NCBI RefSeq assembly: GCF_000156195.1
Contig: NZ_GG688325.1
Span: forward strand, 161,615-219,562
Length of the DNA stretch: 57,948 bases
DNA from: Bacteroides finegoldii DSM 17565
GTDB taxonomy: Bacteria > Bacteroidota > Bacteroidia > Bacteroidales > Bacteroidaceae
Direction of reading: 5' to 3'
Part shown: positions 1 through 9,176 of the stretch, piece after piece
How positions within the stretch are numbered: the first letter of the stretch is position 1
How the letters are laid out: each line of letters opens with the position of its first letter
Made by a program: the position numbers and the translations under genes
Notes under the pieces: generated by a model
Database searches by the model: none
What the model was told of the DNA's origin: nothing
What the model saw: the letters and a program-made list of their open reading frames with translations, nothing else

Positions 1-2
1 AT

Positions 3-1679
3 CTGGAATATGGAGCTTGTAATGATGAAAGTTGCCTGCCTCCGACACAGGTTCCGTTCAAGTTTGCCGGAGAAGCTGAGGGTAATACGGTGGCGGCTAA
101 AGAGGACAAATCGGTTAAAGAGGATAAAGCAGACAAGACAGAGACAGATTTAGCTGTTTCAAAAGATACGGTTGCCATGACCGAACTGCTTCCTGCTACT
201 CCGGTGGATGCGTCTACAGGTATCCAGCCTGCTGTTGCATCCAGTGAGCTTTGGAAGCCGGTCATTAGTGAACTGCAAGCGCTGGGAGAGGAGCATGGAC
301 AGAAAGATATGTCTTGGATATATATATTCATAACAGGTTTTCTAGGTGGATTATTGGCATTGTTTACTCCTTGTGTATGGCCGATTATTCCGATGACCGT
401 CAGTTTCTTTCTGAAACGCAGCAAGGATAAGAAGAAAGGTATTCGTGACGCATGGACGTACGGTGCGTCTATCGTAGTGATTTATGTTGCGTTGGGGTTG
501 GCTATTACACTGATTTTCGGTGCCAGTGCGCTGAATGCTTTGTCTACCAATGCTATCTTTAATATTCTCTTCTTCTTGATGTTGGTGGTTTTTGCAGCTT
601 CATTCTTTGGAGCTTTCGAGATCAGGCTCCCGTCGAAGTGGGGAAATGCGGTAGATAGTAAGGCTGAATCAACGACCGGTCTGTTGAGTATCTTCCTGAT
701 GGCTTTCACTCTATCGTTGGTGTCTTTCTCTTGCACAGGTCCGATTATCGGATTTTTGCTGGTGCAGGTGTCTACTACGGGAAGTGTGGTTGCTCCGGCA
801 ATTGGTATGTTAGGATTTGCCATTGCATTGGCTCTGCCGTTTACTCTGTTCGCTCTGTTCCCGTCATGGCTGAAATCTATGCCGAAGTCTGGTGGATGGA
901 TGAATGTGATAAAGGTGACGTTGGGCTTTCTTGAATTGGCATTCGCACTTAAGTTCTTGTCGGTAGCCGATTTGGCATACGGATGGAGACTGCTCGACCG
1001 TGAAACGTTCCTTGCTTTGTGGATCGTGATTTTTGCTTTGCTTGGATTCTATTTGTTGGGTAAGGTTAAATTCCCGCACGACGATGATGATAATAAGGTA
1101 GGAGTTACCCGTTTTTTTATGGCGCTTATTTCTTTGGCGTTTGCGGTATATATGGTTCCCGGTTTGTGGGGAGCACCGTTGAAGGCGGTAAGTGCATTCG
1201 CTCCGCCTATGCATACGCAGGATTTTAACTTGTATGAGAATGAGGTGCATCCAAAATTCAAGGATTACGAGCTGGGAATGGAGTATGCCCGTCAGCAAGG
1301 TAAGCCGGTTATGATTGACTTTACCGGACATGGTTGTGTGAATTGCCGTAAGATGGAAGCTGCCGTATGGACAGATTCAAAGGTGAGTGATATTATTAAT
1401 AAGGATTATGTGCTCATCTCTTTATATGTAGATGATAAAACTCCGCTTTCGGAACCGGTGAAAGTAGTAGAAAATGGTACAGAACGTACATTGCGTACTG
1501 TAGGCGACAAATGGAGTTATCTGCAACGTGTGAAATTCGGTGCCAATGCCCAGCCTTTCTATGTATTGCTGGATGGTCAGGGAAAACCGTTGAACAAGTC
1601 GTATGCTTATGATGAAGATATAACTAAATATATTGACTTCCTACAAGTAGGACTGGAAAATTATAGGAAGGAGAAGTAA
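3..1679 (+). CDS. dsbD: DsbD-like thiol:disulfide interchange protein, 5' truncated by window edge
   Basis: The frame is open from the window edge, so the true start lies upstream; the GTG at 90 is internal. The first visible residues contain CNDESCLPP, typical of the end of the periplasmic DsbD alpha domain. A low-complexity linker follows, then a membrane domain of about eight helices with FTPCVWPIIP and SCTGPIIG, where the two Cys are the likely transmembrane redox pair. A C-terminal thioredoxin-like domain carries CVNC in GHGCVNCRKME. By family knowledge such proteins carry electrons from cytoplasmic thioredoxin to periplasmic partners. A strong terminator follows directly. The family call is secure; the periplasmic partners are unknown. 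Confidence 0.9.
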   Translation: MEYGACNDESCLPPTQVPFKFAGEAEGNTVAAKEDKSVKEDKADKTETDLAVSKDTVAMTELLPATPVDASTGIQPAVASSELWKPVISELQALGEEHGQKDMSWIYIFITGFLGGLLALFTPCVWPIIPMTVSFFLKRSKDKKKGIRDAWTYGASIVVIYVALGLAITLIFGASALNALSTNAIFNILFFLMLVVFAASFFGAFEIRLPSKWGNAVDSKAESTTGLLSIFLMAFTLSLVSFSCTGPIIGFLLVQVSTTGSVVAPAIGMLGFAIALALPFTLFALFPSWLKSMPKSGGWMNVIKVTLGFLELAFALKFLSVADLAYGWRLLDRETFLALWIVIFALLGFYLLGKVKFPHDDDDNKVGVTRFFMALISLAFAVYMVPGLWGAPLKAVSAFAPPMHTQDFNLYENEVHPKFKDYELGMEYARQQGKPVMIDFTGHGCVNCRKMEAAVWTDSKVSDIINKDYVLISLYVDDKTPLSEPVKVVENGTERTLRTVGDKWSYLQRVKFGANAQPFYVLLDGQGKPLNKSYAYDEDITKYIDFLQVGLENYRKEK

Positions 1680-1703
1680 TGACCTCTCTTGCGATGGATT
1701 AAT

Positions 1704-1740
1704 AAAGAGGTTGTGTCAAAACGTTGGCACAACCTCTTTT
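1704..1740. terminator. Bidirectional intrinsic terminator after dsbD-like gene
   Basis: A 12-bp perfect stem (AAAGAGGTTGTG with CACAACCTCTTT) surrounds a 12-nt loop and is followed by T residues. It begins 24 bp after the stop codon of the dsbD-like gene. Confidence 0.85.
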
Positions 1741-1878
1741 ATATTTTACAGTTCTTTTATATTTTCTTTTGGCTATGCTGCTTTTTCCTCATGCATTTGG
1801 CAACAAGTTGCTATATTCCAATTATATCGGGTTATAAATAGTCCCATAAACATATTCAACATTTTTTCGCAGTTCCAT

Positions 1879-2070
1879 TTAATTTGAAATCAAACACAGA
1901 GGTTTGGATACAAGATAGAAGATAACTTGATAATGACTTTCGGTCTGGTCATTCAATTCGTATGGAATATAGGCAAAGAAAGCTTCAAGACGGGTGAGGA
2001 AAGATTCATAATCACCTGTGCGTAATTCTTGAACGAATTTTCCGATATAAAATCCTTGATCGCACGTTCT
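1879..2070 (-). pseudogene. Remnant of an AAA-ATPase-like / PD-(D/E)XK nuclease family protein
   Basis: The reverse strand reads about 64 codons with GFYIGKFVQELRTGDYESF, then FFAYIPYELNDQTE and HYQVIFYLV, ending at a stop at 1879-1881. This resembles an internal stretch of the large Bacteroides ATP-binding proteins with a C-terminal nuclease-like domain. Nothing upstream (stop at 2101-2103) or downstream completes it, so it looks like a decayed fragment. The family call rests on recalled similarity. The rest of 1741-2174 shows nothing else I can identify. Confidence 0.5.
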
Positions 2071-2174
2071 TTTTTTAAGATATAATATGCAAATGAGAAT
2101 TTAGGCAGAAGACGAATATAATCTTTTCAGTATCTTTTCAGTATCATGTTTTTTCTTTGCGTAGAATAAATTAC

Positions 2175-2182
2175 TATCTTTG
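2175..2182 (+). promoter_or_regulatory. Bacteroides -7 box for the DUF2490 gene
   Basis: TATCTTTG fits the Bacteroides -7 consensus TAnnTTTG, 20 bp before the ATG at 2203. A TTTG at 2156-2159 is too close (15 bp) to be a standard -33 element. Confidence 0.6.
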
Positions 2183-2202
2183 CCACTTTAACCCGATAAT
2201 CA

Positions 2203-2856
2203 ATGAGTAGAATATTATTAAATACAAAAATTTGGCTATTAATGCTATTGTTGGGTGTCGTTTCTTCTGTTTATGCACAAGATGATGATTTCACAACTTG
2301 GACAAAATTTAAAATAAATCATAAAATTGATTCCCAGTTTTCTGTTTCCGGTGATGTGGAGCTACGTACAAAGGACGATCTGAACAAGTGGGATCGTTGG
2401 GGACTTACTGTCGGAGGCGACTATCGGGCATATTCCTTTTTGAAATTGGGAGTTGCTTATGAGACTCATCTGCGTGATTTAGGGGATTCGGGCTGGAAAT
2501 TCAGGCATCGCTATCATTTAAGTGCTACGGCAAGTTTTCGCTATCAGTGGTTGAAAGTTTCCTTACGGGAAAGATTCCAACAAACTTTCGATAGTGGTGA
2601 TGCAGAAACTCGTTTGCGCTCTCGTTTGAAGTTATCTTATGCACCTACAAAAGGAATTGTTTCCCCTTACTTTTCTGTTGAACTTTACCAAAGTCTGGAT
2701 GATGCACCTTTTTGGAGAGCGGCTCGCATGCGTTATCGTCCGGGAGTAGAACTAAATTTGGCTAAACGCTGGTCGTTGGATGTTTTTTATTGTTATCAGT
2801 ATGAACCTTCAAAAGGAAAACATATTGCCGGAATAGAAGTAGGCTATTCTTTTTAA
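2203..2856 (+). CDS. DUF2490 outer-membrane beta-barrel-type protein
   Basis: A 217-residue protein with an N-terminal signal peptide ending near VSSVYAQ. The mature part is rich in alternating aromatic and charged strands (WTKFKINHKI, LRTKDDLNKWDRWGLTVGG, LSYAPTKGIVSPYFSVELYQ) and ends in an aromatic residue (VGYSF), the usual C-terminal signature of outer-membrane barrels. This pattern fits the DUF2490 family, whose role is unknown. It is monocistronic with its own -7 box. The AT-rich stretch after it leads to the next promoter. Confidence 0.8.
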   Translation: MSRILLNTKIWLLMLLLGVVSSVYAQDDDFTTWTKFKINHKIDSQFSVSGDVELRTKDDLNKWDRWGLTVGGDYRAYSFLKLGVAYETHLRDLGDSGWKFRHRYHLSATASFRYQWLKVSLRERFQQTFDSGDAETRLRSRLKLSYAPTKGIVSPYFSVELYQSLDDAPFWRAARMRYRPGVELNLAKRWSLDVFYCYQYEPSKGKHIAGIEVGYSF

Positions 2857-3021
2857 AATTGCTAGTTCTACTATCGTAAACTAGTGAATTTCTAATATAA
2901 TAATGTGGGAATGAATTTCTATGATTTTAATAGCTGATTTATAACTGATTGATTATTGGTGTATTACATATAAATGTGAAAAAATACTAGTAAAATAATA
3001 CTTCACGTCCTTTTTATTATA

Positions 3022-3090
3022 TATATTTGCCGCCAATACATCAAAATGGTGTGTTGAAATTGATGATTCCTCAGTGCAACAGACGTGTTG
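3022..3090 (+). promoter_or_regulatory. -7 box and leader with small hairpin upstream of the fimbrillin-like gene
   Basis: TATATTTG at 3022-3029 matches TAnnTTTG and implies a leader of about 150 nt before the chosen ATG at 3185. Within it CAACA-GACG-TGTTG (3077-3090) can form a short hairpin. Nothing else is recognisable between 2857 and 3184. Confidence 0.45.
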
Positions 3091-3184
3091 TTCAGTATCT
3101 CATAACTGAAAGCGAATACTTCCTCTTATGCTATTCTTCTGTCCAATCAAAGATTTCTATTTGGAAATAAATAAAGATATTAAG

Positions 3185-5101
3185 ATGAAAGTATTTTATA
3201 ACCTGCAGAGATGTGTAGGTTTTCTCGTTCTTTTCTCTATTTTGCTTGCAGCTTGTGTAAATCACATTTCGGAGGAGGAAGAAGCAGGTGTGGTAGTTAA
3301 TGATGGAAATATTCCATTGAAAATTATAGCTGATATTCATGAAGTTGCCAATACGCGTGTGGCAAATAACACCTTTGAGAAAGGAGATGAAGTGGGACTG
3401 TTCGCATTAGCCGGTTCTACTACCATACAGGAAGAACGTTATGCGGACAATCTTCATTTTGTTCGTTCGGCCGATGGAGAGTTTATAGCTGATGAATCGG
3501 TGTATTATCCGGATGATGGTGTGACGCTGAATTTAATCAGTTATTATCCATATCGGGAAGAAGGAGTAGCTATGGGAGAAAGCAAGATGCCGGTATCTAT
3601 TGAAACAGAGCAAAATATTCCGGCGAACTATTCTCATTCTGATTTTCTGGTTGCTACTAAAGAAGATGTACTGGCGACTCAAGAGGCTATAGCCTTGACT
3701 TACAATCATAAATTTTTCCGCTTAAAGATAGCTTTAGTATCTGGAGAGGGAGAAGACGTGGAAAGTATGTTGACGGCCAATCCTAAACTTTCTGTTTCCG
3801 GCTTTTACACAAAAAGCATTTATGACTTTCAGAAGAAATCTTATTCCTCCTTTACAGATGAGAAAGATATCATTCCTACCGGTGAGTGGGAGATAGTCGA
3901 TGAAAGGCTAGTAGGTAAAGATCTGATTTTGATACCTCAGGAAGCGACAGTAGGATACCAATATATAACATTGGAGGCTAACGGAAAACCATACACTTGC
4001 TTGTTGCCCTCTACTTTGAAACTTCAGGAAGGCAAACAAAGAGAACTGGAAATAACTTTTGTAGCAGCAGAAGATATCCTCATGAGCAAGCTCAATGGAG
4101 AAATCAATGATTGGGAGGGAACTGAAGTAGATCATACAGGATCAGAGACTCTTCATAAATATATAGATGTGTCAAAGTTAACTTTCGAGAACTCAAACAT
4201 TTGTAAAGTGCTGAATAAAGGAAAACAAATGGCTGAGATTTGTAAGGAGTATCTGGTAACTCCGGATTTTTCTTCGCAAGCAATCGTAGTCTATCCGATG
4301 AAAGAAGATGGAACGGCTGATTTATCTCGAGGGCTTGTAGCACAATTGTTAGGGAAAACCGGCAAAGTGCATGGCGGAAATGTCGTATGGGATACGGAAA
4401 ACCACTCCTTGAATTATACACCGGGAACTTTACCGGCTCGAAATAATATTTATGTGATGGCGAATGGGGAAGTCTCTTTATCGGTAGCTATGGGGGATGA
4501 TGTATTACAAGTCTTGGCATTGGAGGATGTTGCTCGTGATGTACGTGGAGGGATGATCCATAATTATCCGTTGGTGAAAATCGGAACCCAATATTGGATG
4601 CGTGACAATTTGAAAGCCTCTTTCTATATAGATGGTAATGAAATCCCTAAATTGGATGCAGTGACAGATGGTGCAGTCGGATACCTACAATCCGAAGCGA
4701 ATGCAACATATTATTTCTATACTGCTAGTGTCGCATTATCCGGTAATATTCTGCCGAATCATTGGAGTGTTCCGACTTGGGAGGATTGGAATATACTAAA
4801 AACTTACTTGAAAGAAGATGCTTCCTTATTAAAGTCCGGTACATGGTTACCCTTGAACACCGGAGATACAGCAGAGCCTGCGACTAATTGGTCTGGTTTT
4901 GATGGAATTCCTGTGGGAATGTATGTGGGAACTTTTCAGTTAAACTATGAAGGTAAGTATTTAGCATACTGGACTTTGGATGAAACAAATTCAGAGATAG
5001 CCGAAACTGTATTTTATCTGAAAAGTGATACGAACCTGATAGAATCTTCTAAAGCAGGTACTGATAAAAAAGCGCTGGCTATCCGTTGTATTCGCAAGTA
5101 A
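3185..5101 (+). CDS. Fimbrillin-like lipoprotein with C-terminal FISUMP domain
   Basis: I chose the ATG at 3185 over the in-frame ATG at 3128 because it gives a clean lipoprotein signal (MKVFYNLQ followed by FLVLFSILLAAC). The mature protein has a Mfa-like/fimbrillin-type N-terminal half: TRVANNTFEKGDEVGLFAL, YYPDDGVTLNLISYYPY, then HSDFLVATKED and LTYNHKFFRLKIAL. The C-terminal half has the pattern of the Fibrobacter succinogenes major paralogous domain: VKIGTQYWMRDNLKA, NHWSVPTWEDW, and a terminal ALAIRCIRK. By family knowledge these are cell-surface proteins, possibly pilus subunits or tip-like adhesins. No fimbrial assembly genes lie nearby. Length 638 residues. Confidence 0.75.
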   Translation: MKVFYNLQRCVGFLVLFSILLAACVNHISEEEEAGVVVNDGNIPLKIIADIHEVANTRVANNTFEKGDEVGLFALAGSTTIQEERYADNLHFVRSADGEFIADESVYYPDDGVTLNLISYYPYREEGVAMGESKMPVSIETEQNIPANYSHSDFLVATKEDVLATQEAIALTYNHKFFRLKIALVSGEGEDVESMLTANPKLSVSGFYTKSIYDFQKKSYSSFTDEKDIIPTGEWEIVDERLVGKDLILIPQEATVGYQYITLEANGKPYTCLLPSTLKLQEGKQRELEITFVAAEDILMSKLNGEINDWEGTEVDHTGSETLHKYIDVSKLTFENSNICKVLNKGKQMAEICKEYLVTPDFSSQAIVVYPMKEDGTADLSRGLVAQLLGKTGKVHGGNVVWDTENHSLNYTPGTLPARNNIYVMANGEVSLSVAMGDDVLQVLALEDVARDVRGGMIHNYPLVKIGTQYWMRDNLKASFYIDGNEIPKLDAVTDGAVGYLQSEANATYYFYTASVALSGNILPNHWSVPTWEDWNILKTYLKEDASLLKSGTWLPLNTGDTAEPATNWSGFDGIPVGMYVGTFQLNYEGKYLAYWTLDETNSEIAETVFYLKSDTNLIESSKAGTDKKALAIRCIRK

Positions 5102-5137
5102 ATAAATGAAATTCATCCTTCTTTTTCATATTTTGAT

Positions 5138-5145
5138 TATATTTG
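5138..5145 (+). promoter_or_regulatory. -7 box for the thioesterase gene
   Basis: TATATTTG matches TAnnTTTG, 26 bp before the ATG at 5172. No convincing -33 TTTG is seen. Confidence 0.5.
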
Positions 5146-5171
5146 GGAAGTGAAACTAATAAAAGAGAACC

Positions 5172-5663
5172 ATGAAGAAGATAATAAATCCCTGGAAAGG
5201 GTTGGAGGGATACAATTGTTTCGGTTGTGCTCCCAATAATGAAGTTGGAGTAAGAATGGAATTTTACGAGGACAGCGAGGAAATCGTAAGTATCTGGAAA
5301 CCTCGTCCGGAGTATCAAGGTTGGATTGATACATTGCATGGTGGTATTCAGGCCGTTTTGCTGGATGAGATTTGTGCTTGGGTCGTACTCCGTAAATTGC
5401 AAACAACAGGAGTAACTTCAAAAATGGAGACGCGTTACCGGAAGCCAATTGATACGAAAGACTCCCATGTCGTGTTGCGTGCATCCATCAAAGAAATAAA
5501 GCGGAACATTGTTATCATTGAAGCGAAGCTATATAATAAGGATGGCGAAGTATGTACGGAAGCTGTTTGTACCTATTTCACATTCCCGCAGGAAAAAGCG
5601 AGAAAAGAGATGCATTTTCTTCAATGTGATGTAGAACCGGAAGAAATATTACCTTTAATTTGA
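5172..5663 (+). CDS. PaaI-type hotdog-fold thioesterase
   Basis: A 163-residue cytoplasmic protein with the hotdog thioesterase pattern: an N-terminal NCFGCAPNNEVGVRMEF segment, the substrate-binding turn WIDTLHGGIQAVLLDE (HGG motif with a downstream acidic residue), and the strand METRYRKPID. Family members hydrolyse acyl- or aryl-CoA thioesters; the substrate cannot be read from sequence. It stands alone on its own promoter just before the his leader and is probably not part of the his operon, because the his promoter lies between them. Confidence 0.8.
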   Translation: MKKIINPWKGLEGYNCFGCAPNNEVGVRMEFYEDSEEIVSIWKPRPEYQGWIDTLHGGIQAVLLDEICAWVVLRKLQTTGVTSKMETRYRKPIDTKDSHVVLRASIKEIKRNIVIIEAKLYNKDGEVCTEAVCTYFTFPQEKARKEMHFLQCDVEPEEILPLI

Positions 5664-5693
5664 AATGAAAACTCGTTTTTTTGTGATAAATGT

Positions 5694-5724
5694 TTGGTAG
5701 TATCAAACAAATTCTTTACTTTTG
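5694..5724 (+). promoter_or_regulatory. his operon promoter
   Basis: TTTG at 5694-5697 and TACTTTTG at 5717-5724 are separated by 19 bp, a full match to the Bacteroides -33/-7 promoter pattern. The box ends 20 bp before the leader-peptide ATG. Confidence 0.8.
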
Positions 5725-5744
5725 TCGCAGTTAATAAAAGAAAT

Positions 5745-5789
5745 ATGAAATATACAGCTATACATCATCATCATTTTCCTAACGAATAA
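5745..5789 (+). CDS. hisL: Histidine operon leader peptide
   Basis: A 14-codon reading frame, MKYTAIHHHHFPNE then TAA, lies between the his promoter and a terminator hairpin. Four consecutive His codons at 5763-5774 make translation sensitive to charged histidinyl-tRNA. The arrangement is that of a classical transcription attenuator. The peptide itself is expected to have no function beyond its translation. Confidence 0.88.
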   Translation: MKYTAIHHHHFPNE

Positions 5790-5791
5790 CT

Positions 5792-5873
5792 CGGTGGGCA
5801 TGGATGATATTGTATATGTCTTTATATAACGATAACGAAGGCTTGCCGAATACGGTAAGCCTTTTTTATTTTA
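5792..5873 (+). promoter_or_regulatory. his attenuator: terminator hairpin with competing antiterminator pairing
   Basis: The terminator stem AAGGCTTGCCG / CGGTAAGCCTT (5838-5848 and 5853-5863, loop AATA) runs into a T-rich tract. An alternative pairing of CGGTGGGC (5792-5799, just after the leader stop) with GCTTGCCG (5841-5848), using G-U pairs, would break the terminator. A ribosome stalled on the His codons would favour one fold over the other. The terminator is clear; the antiterminator pairing is my inference. Confidence 0.75.
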
Positions 5874-5916
5874 CTCAAAACGAATTGTAATTAATAAAAT
5901 AATAATTGATAAAGTC

Positions 5917-6768
5917 ATGTTAAGAATCGCAGTACAAGCCAAAGGACGTCTTTTTGAAGAGACAATGGCACTTTTAGAAGAGTCGGATATTAAGTTGAGC
6001 ACAACGAAACGTACCTTATTGGTGCAATCTTCCAATTTTCCTATTGAGGTACTTTTCCTCCGTGATGACGATATCCCGCAAACAGTGGCTACGGGTGTAG
6101 CTGATTTGGGAATTGTCGGCGAGAACGAGTTTATGGAAAAAGAAGAAGATGCTGAAATCATTAAACGTCTGGGATTCAGCAAGTGCCGTTTGTCATTGGC
6201 CATGCCGAAAGATATTGAATATCCGGGATTATCATGGTTCGAAGGAAAGAAGATTGCCACCTCTTATCCGGTAATCCTTCGCAACTTTTTGAAAAAGAGT
6301 GGGGTGAATGCTGAGATTCACGTGATTACCGGTTCGGTTGAAGTATCTCCGGGTATTGGATTGGCCGATGCAATTTTTGATATTGTAAGTTCAGGTTCTA
6401 CTTTGGTTAGCAACCGACTGAAAGAAGTGGAAGTTGTGATGAAGTCAGAAGCCTTGTTGATTGGCAATAAAAACATGAGCGACGAGAAAAAAGCAGTACT
6501 CAAAGAACTTCTGTTCCGTATGAACGCTGTGAAAACAGCTGAAGACAAGAAATACGTGTTGATGAATGCCCCCAAAGATAAATTGGAAGAAATTATTGCC
6601 GTATTACCCGGTATGAAAAGTCCTACCGTAATGCCGTTAGCACAAGAAGGTTGGTGCTCTGTGCATACGGTACTTGATGAAAAACGTTTCTGGGAAATTA
6701 TCGGAAAGTTGAAAGGACTGGGAGCTGAAGGTATCTTGGTGTTACCGATTGAAAAGATGATTTTGTAA
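5917..6768 (+). CDS. hisG: ATP phosphoribosyltransferase, long form
   Basis: HisG catalyses the first step of histidine synthesis, joining ATP and PRPP to give phosphoribosyl-ATP in the cytoplasm. The 283-residue length fits the long, self-sufficient form with a C-terminal regulatory domain. Visible motifs are LRIAVQAKGRLFEE at the start, GVADLGIVGENE, and DAIFDIVSSGSTLVSN, the PRPP-binding region. The C-terminal third (PTVMPLAQEGWCSVHTVLDE) corresponds to the His-binding feedback domain. It is the first gene after the attenuator, so it should be controlled both by leader translation and by histidine feedback. A 72-bp gap separates it from hisD. Confidence 0.96.
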   Translation: MLRIAVQAKGRLFEETMALLEESDIKLSTTKRTLLVQSSNFPIEVLFLRDDDIPQTVATGVADLGIVGENEFMEKEEDAEIIKRLGFSKCRLSLAMPKDIEYPGLSWFEGKKIATSYPVILRNFLKKSGVNAEIHVITGSVEVSPGIGLADAIFDIVSSGSTLVSNRLKEVEVVMKSEALLIGNKNMSDEKKAVLKELLFRMNAVKTAEDKKYVLMNAPKDKLEEIIAVLPGMKSPTVMPLAQEGWCSVHTVLDEKRFWEIIGKLKGLGAEGILVLPIEKMIL

Positions 6769-6840
6769 TATATCGAGATAAACCGTATAATGTGATTGAA
6801 ATAAATAATCTGTGTAAATCAGTGTAATCTGTGGTGAACC

Positions 6841-8124
6841 ATGAAATTGATTAAATATCCCTCAAAGGAGCAGTGGGCGGAACTTCTGAAACGTCCGGCG
6901 CTCAATACCGAGAGCCTTTTTGATACCGTCCGTTCTATTATAGATAAGGTAAAGGCAGAAGGTGATAAAGCCGTGTTGGAGTATGAAGCCGCTTTTGATA
7001 AAGTTACCTTGTCTGCCCTTGCTGTAAGTCCGAAAGAGATACAGGCAGCCGGAGCATTGGTAAGTGATGACTTGAAAGTGGCCATCTCTTTAGCTAAACA
7101 AAATATTGAAACATTCCATTCTTCCCAACGTTTTGTCGGCAAGAAGGTAGAAACAATGAAGGGAGTAACTTGTTGGCAAAAGTCAGTAGGTATTGAGAAG
7201 GTAGGTCTTTATATTCCAGGAGGAACGGCACCTCTTTTCTCAACAGTCCTAATGCTTGCCGTTCCCGCTAAAATAGCAGGATGCAAGGAGATTGTACTTT
7301 GTACGCCTCCGGATAAGAATGGAAATATTCATCCCGCCATCCTTCTTGCAGCCCAACTGGCAGGAGTCAGCAAAATATTCAAGGCGGGAGGCGTACAGGC
7401 CATCGCCGCTATGGCGTACGGAACGGAAAGCGTGCCTAAGGTTTATAAAATTTTCGGTCCCGGCAATCAATATGTGACAGCTGCCAAACAATTGGTGAGT
7501 CTGCGTGATGTAGCGATTGATATGCCCGCAGGTCCTTCCGAAGTGGAGGTATTGGCTGATGTATCGGCCAATCCGACTTTTGTTGCAGCTGACTTATTGT
7601 CGCAGGCGGAACATGGAGTGGATAGTCAGTCTATGCTGATCACAACATCCGAGCAACTTCAGACGGAAGTAATGGCGGAAGTAGAACGCCAGTTGGCAAA
7701 ACTTCCCCGTCGTGAGATAGCAGCCAAATCATTGGAAAACAGTAAGCTTATTTTGGTGAAAGACCTTGATGAAGCATTAGAGTTGACCAATGCTTATGCA
7801 CCGGAACATTTGATCATTGAAACGGAAAACTATATGGAAGTGGCTGAGCGGGTGACGAATGCCGGTTCTGTATTCTTGGGTTCCTTAACTCCTGAAAGTG
7901 CCGGTGACTATGCTTCCGGAACAAATCACACCCTGCCGACCAACGGTTATGCCAAAGCCTATAGCGGTGTAAGTCTGGATAGTTTTATCCGCAAGATTAC
8001 CTTCCAGGAAATTCTTCCGGAAGGAATAAAAAACATAGGTCCTGCTATTGAAGAGATGGCGGCTAATGAACAGCTGGATGCACATAAAAATGCGGTTACT
8101 GTCCGTCTGAAAACCCTAATTTAA
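6841..8124 (+). CDS. hisD: Histidinol dehydrogenase
   Basis: A 427-residue NAD-dependent enzyme that oxidises L-histidinol to L-histidine in two steps. Family motifs are clear: [78 protein letters not shown] with the zinc-binding Gln/His, YAPEHLIIE, and [19 protein letters not shown]. Length matches the family. It lies second in the operon and its stop is 2 bp before hisC, which suggests translational coupling. Confidence 0.97.
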   Translation: MKLIKYPSKEQWAELLKRPALNTESLFDTVRSIIDKVKAEGDKAVLEYEAAFDKVTLSALAVSPKEIQAAGALVSDDLKVAISLAKQNIETFHSSQRFVGKKVETMKGVTCWQKSVGIEKVGLYIPGGTAPLFSTVLMLAVPAKIAGCKEIVLCTPPDKNGNIHPAILLAAQLAGVSKIFKAGGVQAIAAMAYGTESVPKVYKIFGPGNQYVTAAKQLVSLRDVAIDMPAGPSEVEVLADVSANPTFVAADLLSQAEHGVDSQSMLITTSEQLQTEVMAEVERQLAKLPRREIAAKSLENSKLILVKDLDEALELTNAYAPEHLIIETENYMEVAERVTNAGSVFLGSLTPESAGDYASGTNHTLPTNGYAKAYSGVSLDSFIRKITFQEILPEGIKNIGPAIEEMAANEQLDAHKNAVTVRLKTLI

Positions 8125-8126
8125 TA

Positions 8127-9173
8127 ATGAATATGAAACGCTTACAAGAACTAACCCGGCCGAATATTTGGAAACTGAAACCCTACTCTTCGGCTCGTGA
8201 TGAATATAAAGGAGTTACGGCTTCTGTCTTTCTGGATGCTAACGAGAATCCGTACAATACGCCCCACAACCGCTATCCAGATCCGATGCAGTGTGAATTG
8301 AAAGCAATGTTGTCGAAGATAAAGAAAGTATCCCCCGAGCATATTTTTCTTGGAAACGGTAGCGATGAGGCCATCGACTTGGTTTTTCGTGCATTCTGCG
8401 AACCGGGTAAAGATAATGTAGTGGCTATCGATCCTACTTATGGAATGTATCAAGTGTGTGCCGATGTGAATGATGTCGAATACCGGAAAGTATTGCTGGA
8501 TAATAACTTTCAGTTTTCTGCTGATAAGTTATTGACGGCTACCGATGAACACACCAAACTTATTTTTCTTTGTTCACCCAACAACCCGACAGGAAATGAC
8601 TTACTCCGTTCTGAGATAGAAAAAATACTGAACCGATTTGAAGGATTGGTAATGTTGGATGAGGCCTACAATGATTTCTCTGAAGCTCCTTCTTTTCTCG
8701 AAGAGCTGGATAAATATCCTAACCTTGTGGTATTCCAAACATTCTCCAAAGCGTGGGGATGCGCTGCTATTCGTTTAGGAATGGCTTTTGCTTCTAAAGA
8801 GATTATCGATATCCTCAGTAAAATAAAATACCCTTATAACGTCAATCAACTTACCCAGCAACAAGCCATCTCCATGTTGCACAAATACTATGAGATAGAA
8901 CGTTGGGTGAAGACGTTGAAGGAAGAGCGTGATTATTTGGAAGCGGAATTTGAGAAACTTCCTTGTATCATTCAACTCTTTCCGTCCGATGCCAATTTCT
9001 TTTTGGTTAAGGTGACGGATGCTGTGAAAATCTATAATTATCTAGTAGGTGAAGGTATCATTGTGCGCAATCGTCACACCGTTTCACTGTGTTGCAACTG
9101 TCTGCGTGTTACCGTTGGTACCCGTGTGGAAAATGACACTCTGTTGGCTGCTCTTAAAAAATACCAGGAATAA
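8127..9173 (+). CDS. hisC: Histidinol-phosphate aminotransferase
   Basis: A 348-residue PLP-dependent class I/II aminotransferase that converts imidazole acetol phosphate to histidinol phosphate. Visible features are [18 protein letters not shown] near the N-terminus, [30 protein letters not shown] with the cofactor Asp, and [14 protein letters not shown] with the Schiff-base Lys. The C-terminal GIIVRNRH and LRVTVGT are typical of HisC. A second in-frame ATG at 8133 could also serve as start. The gene sits 2 bp after hisD and 3 bp before hisB. Confidence 0.95.
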   Translation: MNMKRLQELTRPNIWKLKPYSSARDEYKGVTASVFLDANENPYNTPHNRYPDPMQCELKAMLSKIKKVSPEHIFLGNGSDEAIDLVFRAFCEPGKDNVVAIDPTYGMYQVCADVNDVEYRKVLLDNNFQFSADKLLTATDEHTKLIFLCSPNNPTGNDLLRSEIEKILNRFEGLVMLDEAYNDFSEAPSFLEELDKYPNLVVFQTFSKAWGCAAIRLGMAFASKEIIDILSKIKYPYNVNQLTQQQAISMLHKYYEIERWVKTLKEERDYLEAEFEKLPCIIQLFPSDANFFLVKVTDAVKIYNYLVGEGIIVRNRHTVSLCCNCLRVTVGTRVENDTLLAALKKYQE

Positions 9174-9176
9174 ATT

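Noticed and set aside
2156..2159. TTTG as -33 element of the DUF2490 promoter
   Set aside because: Only 15 bp from the -7 box; about 19-21 bp is expected.
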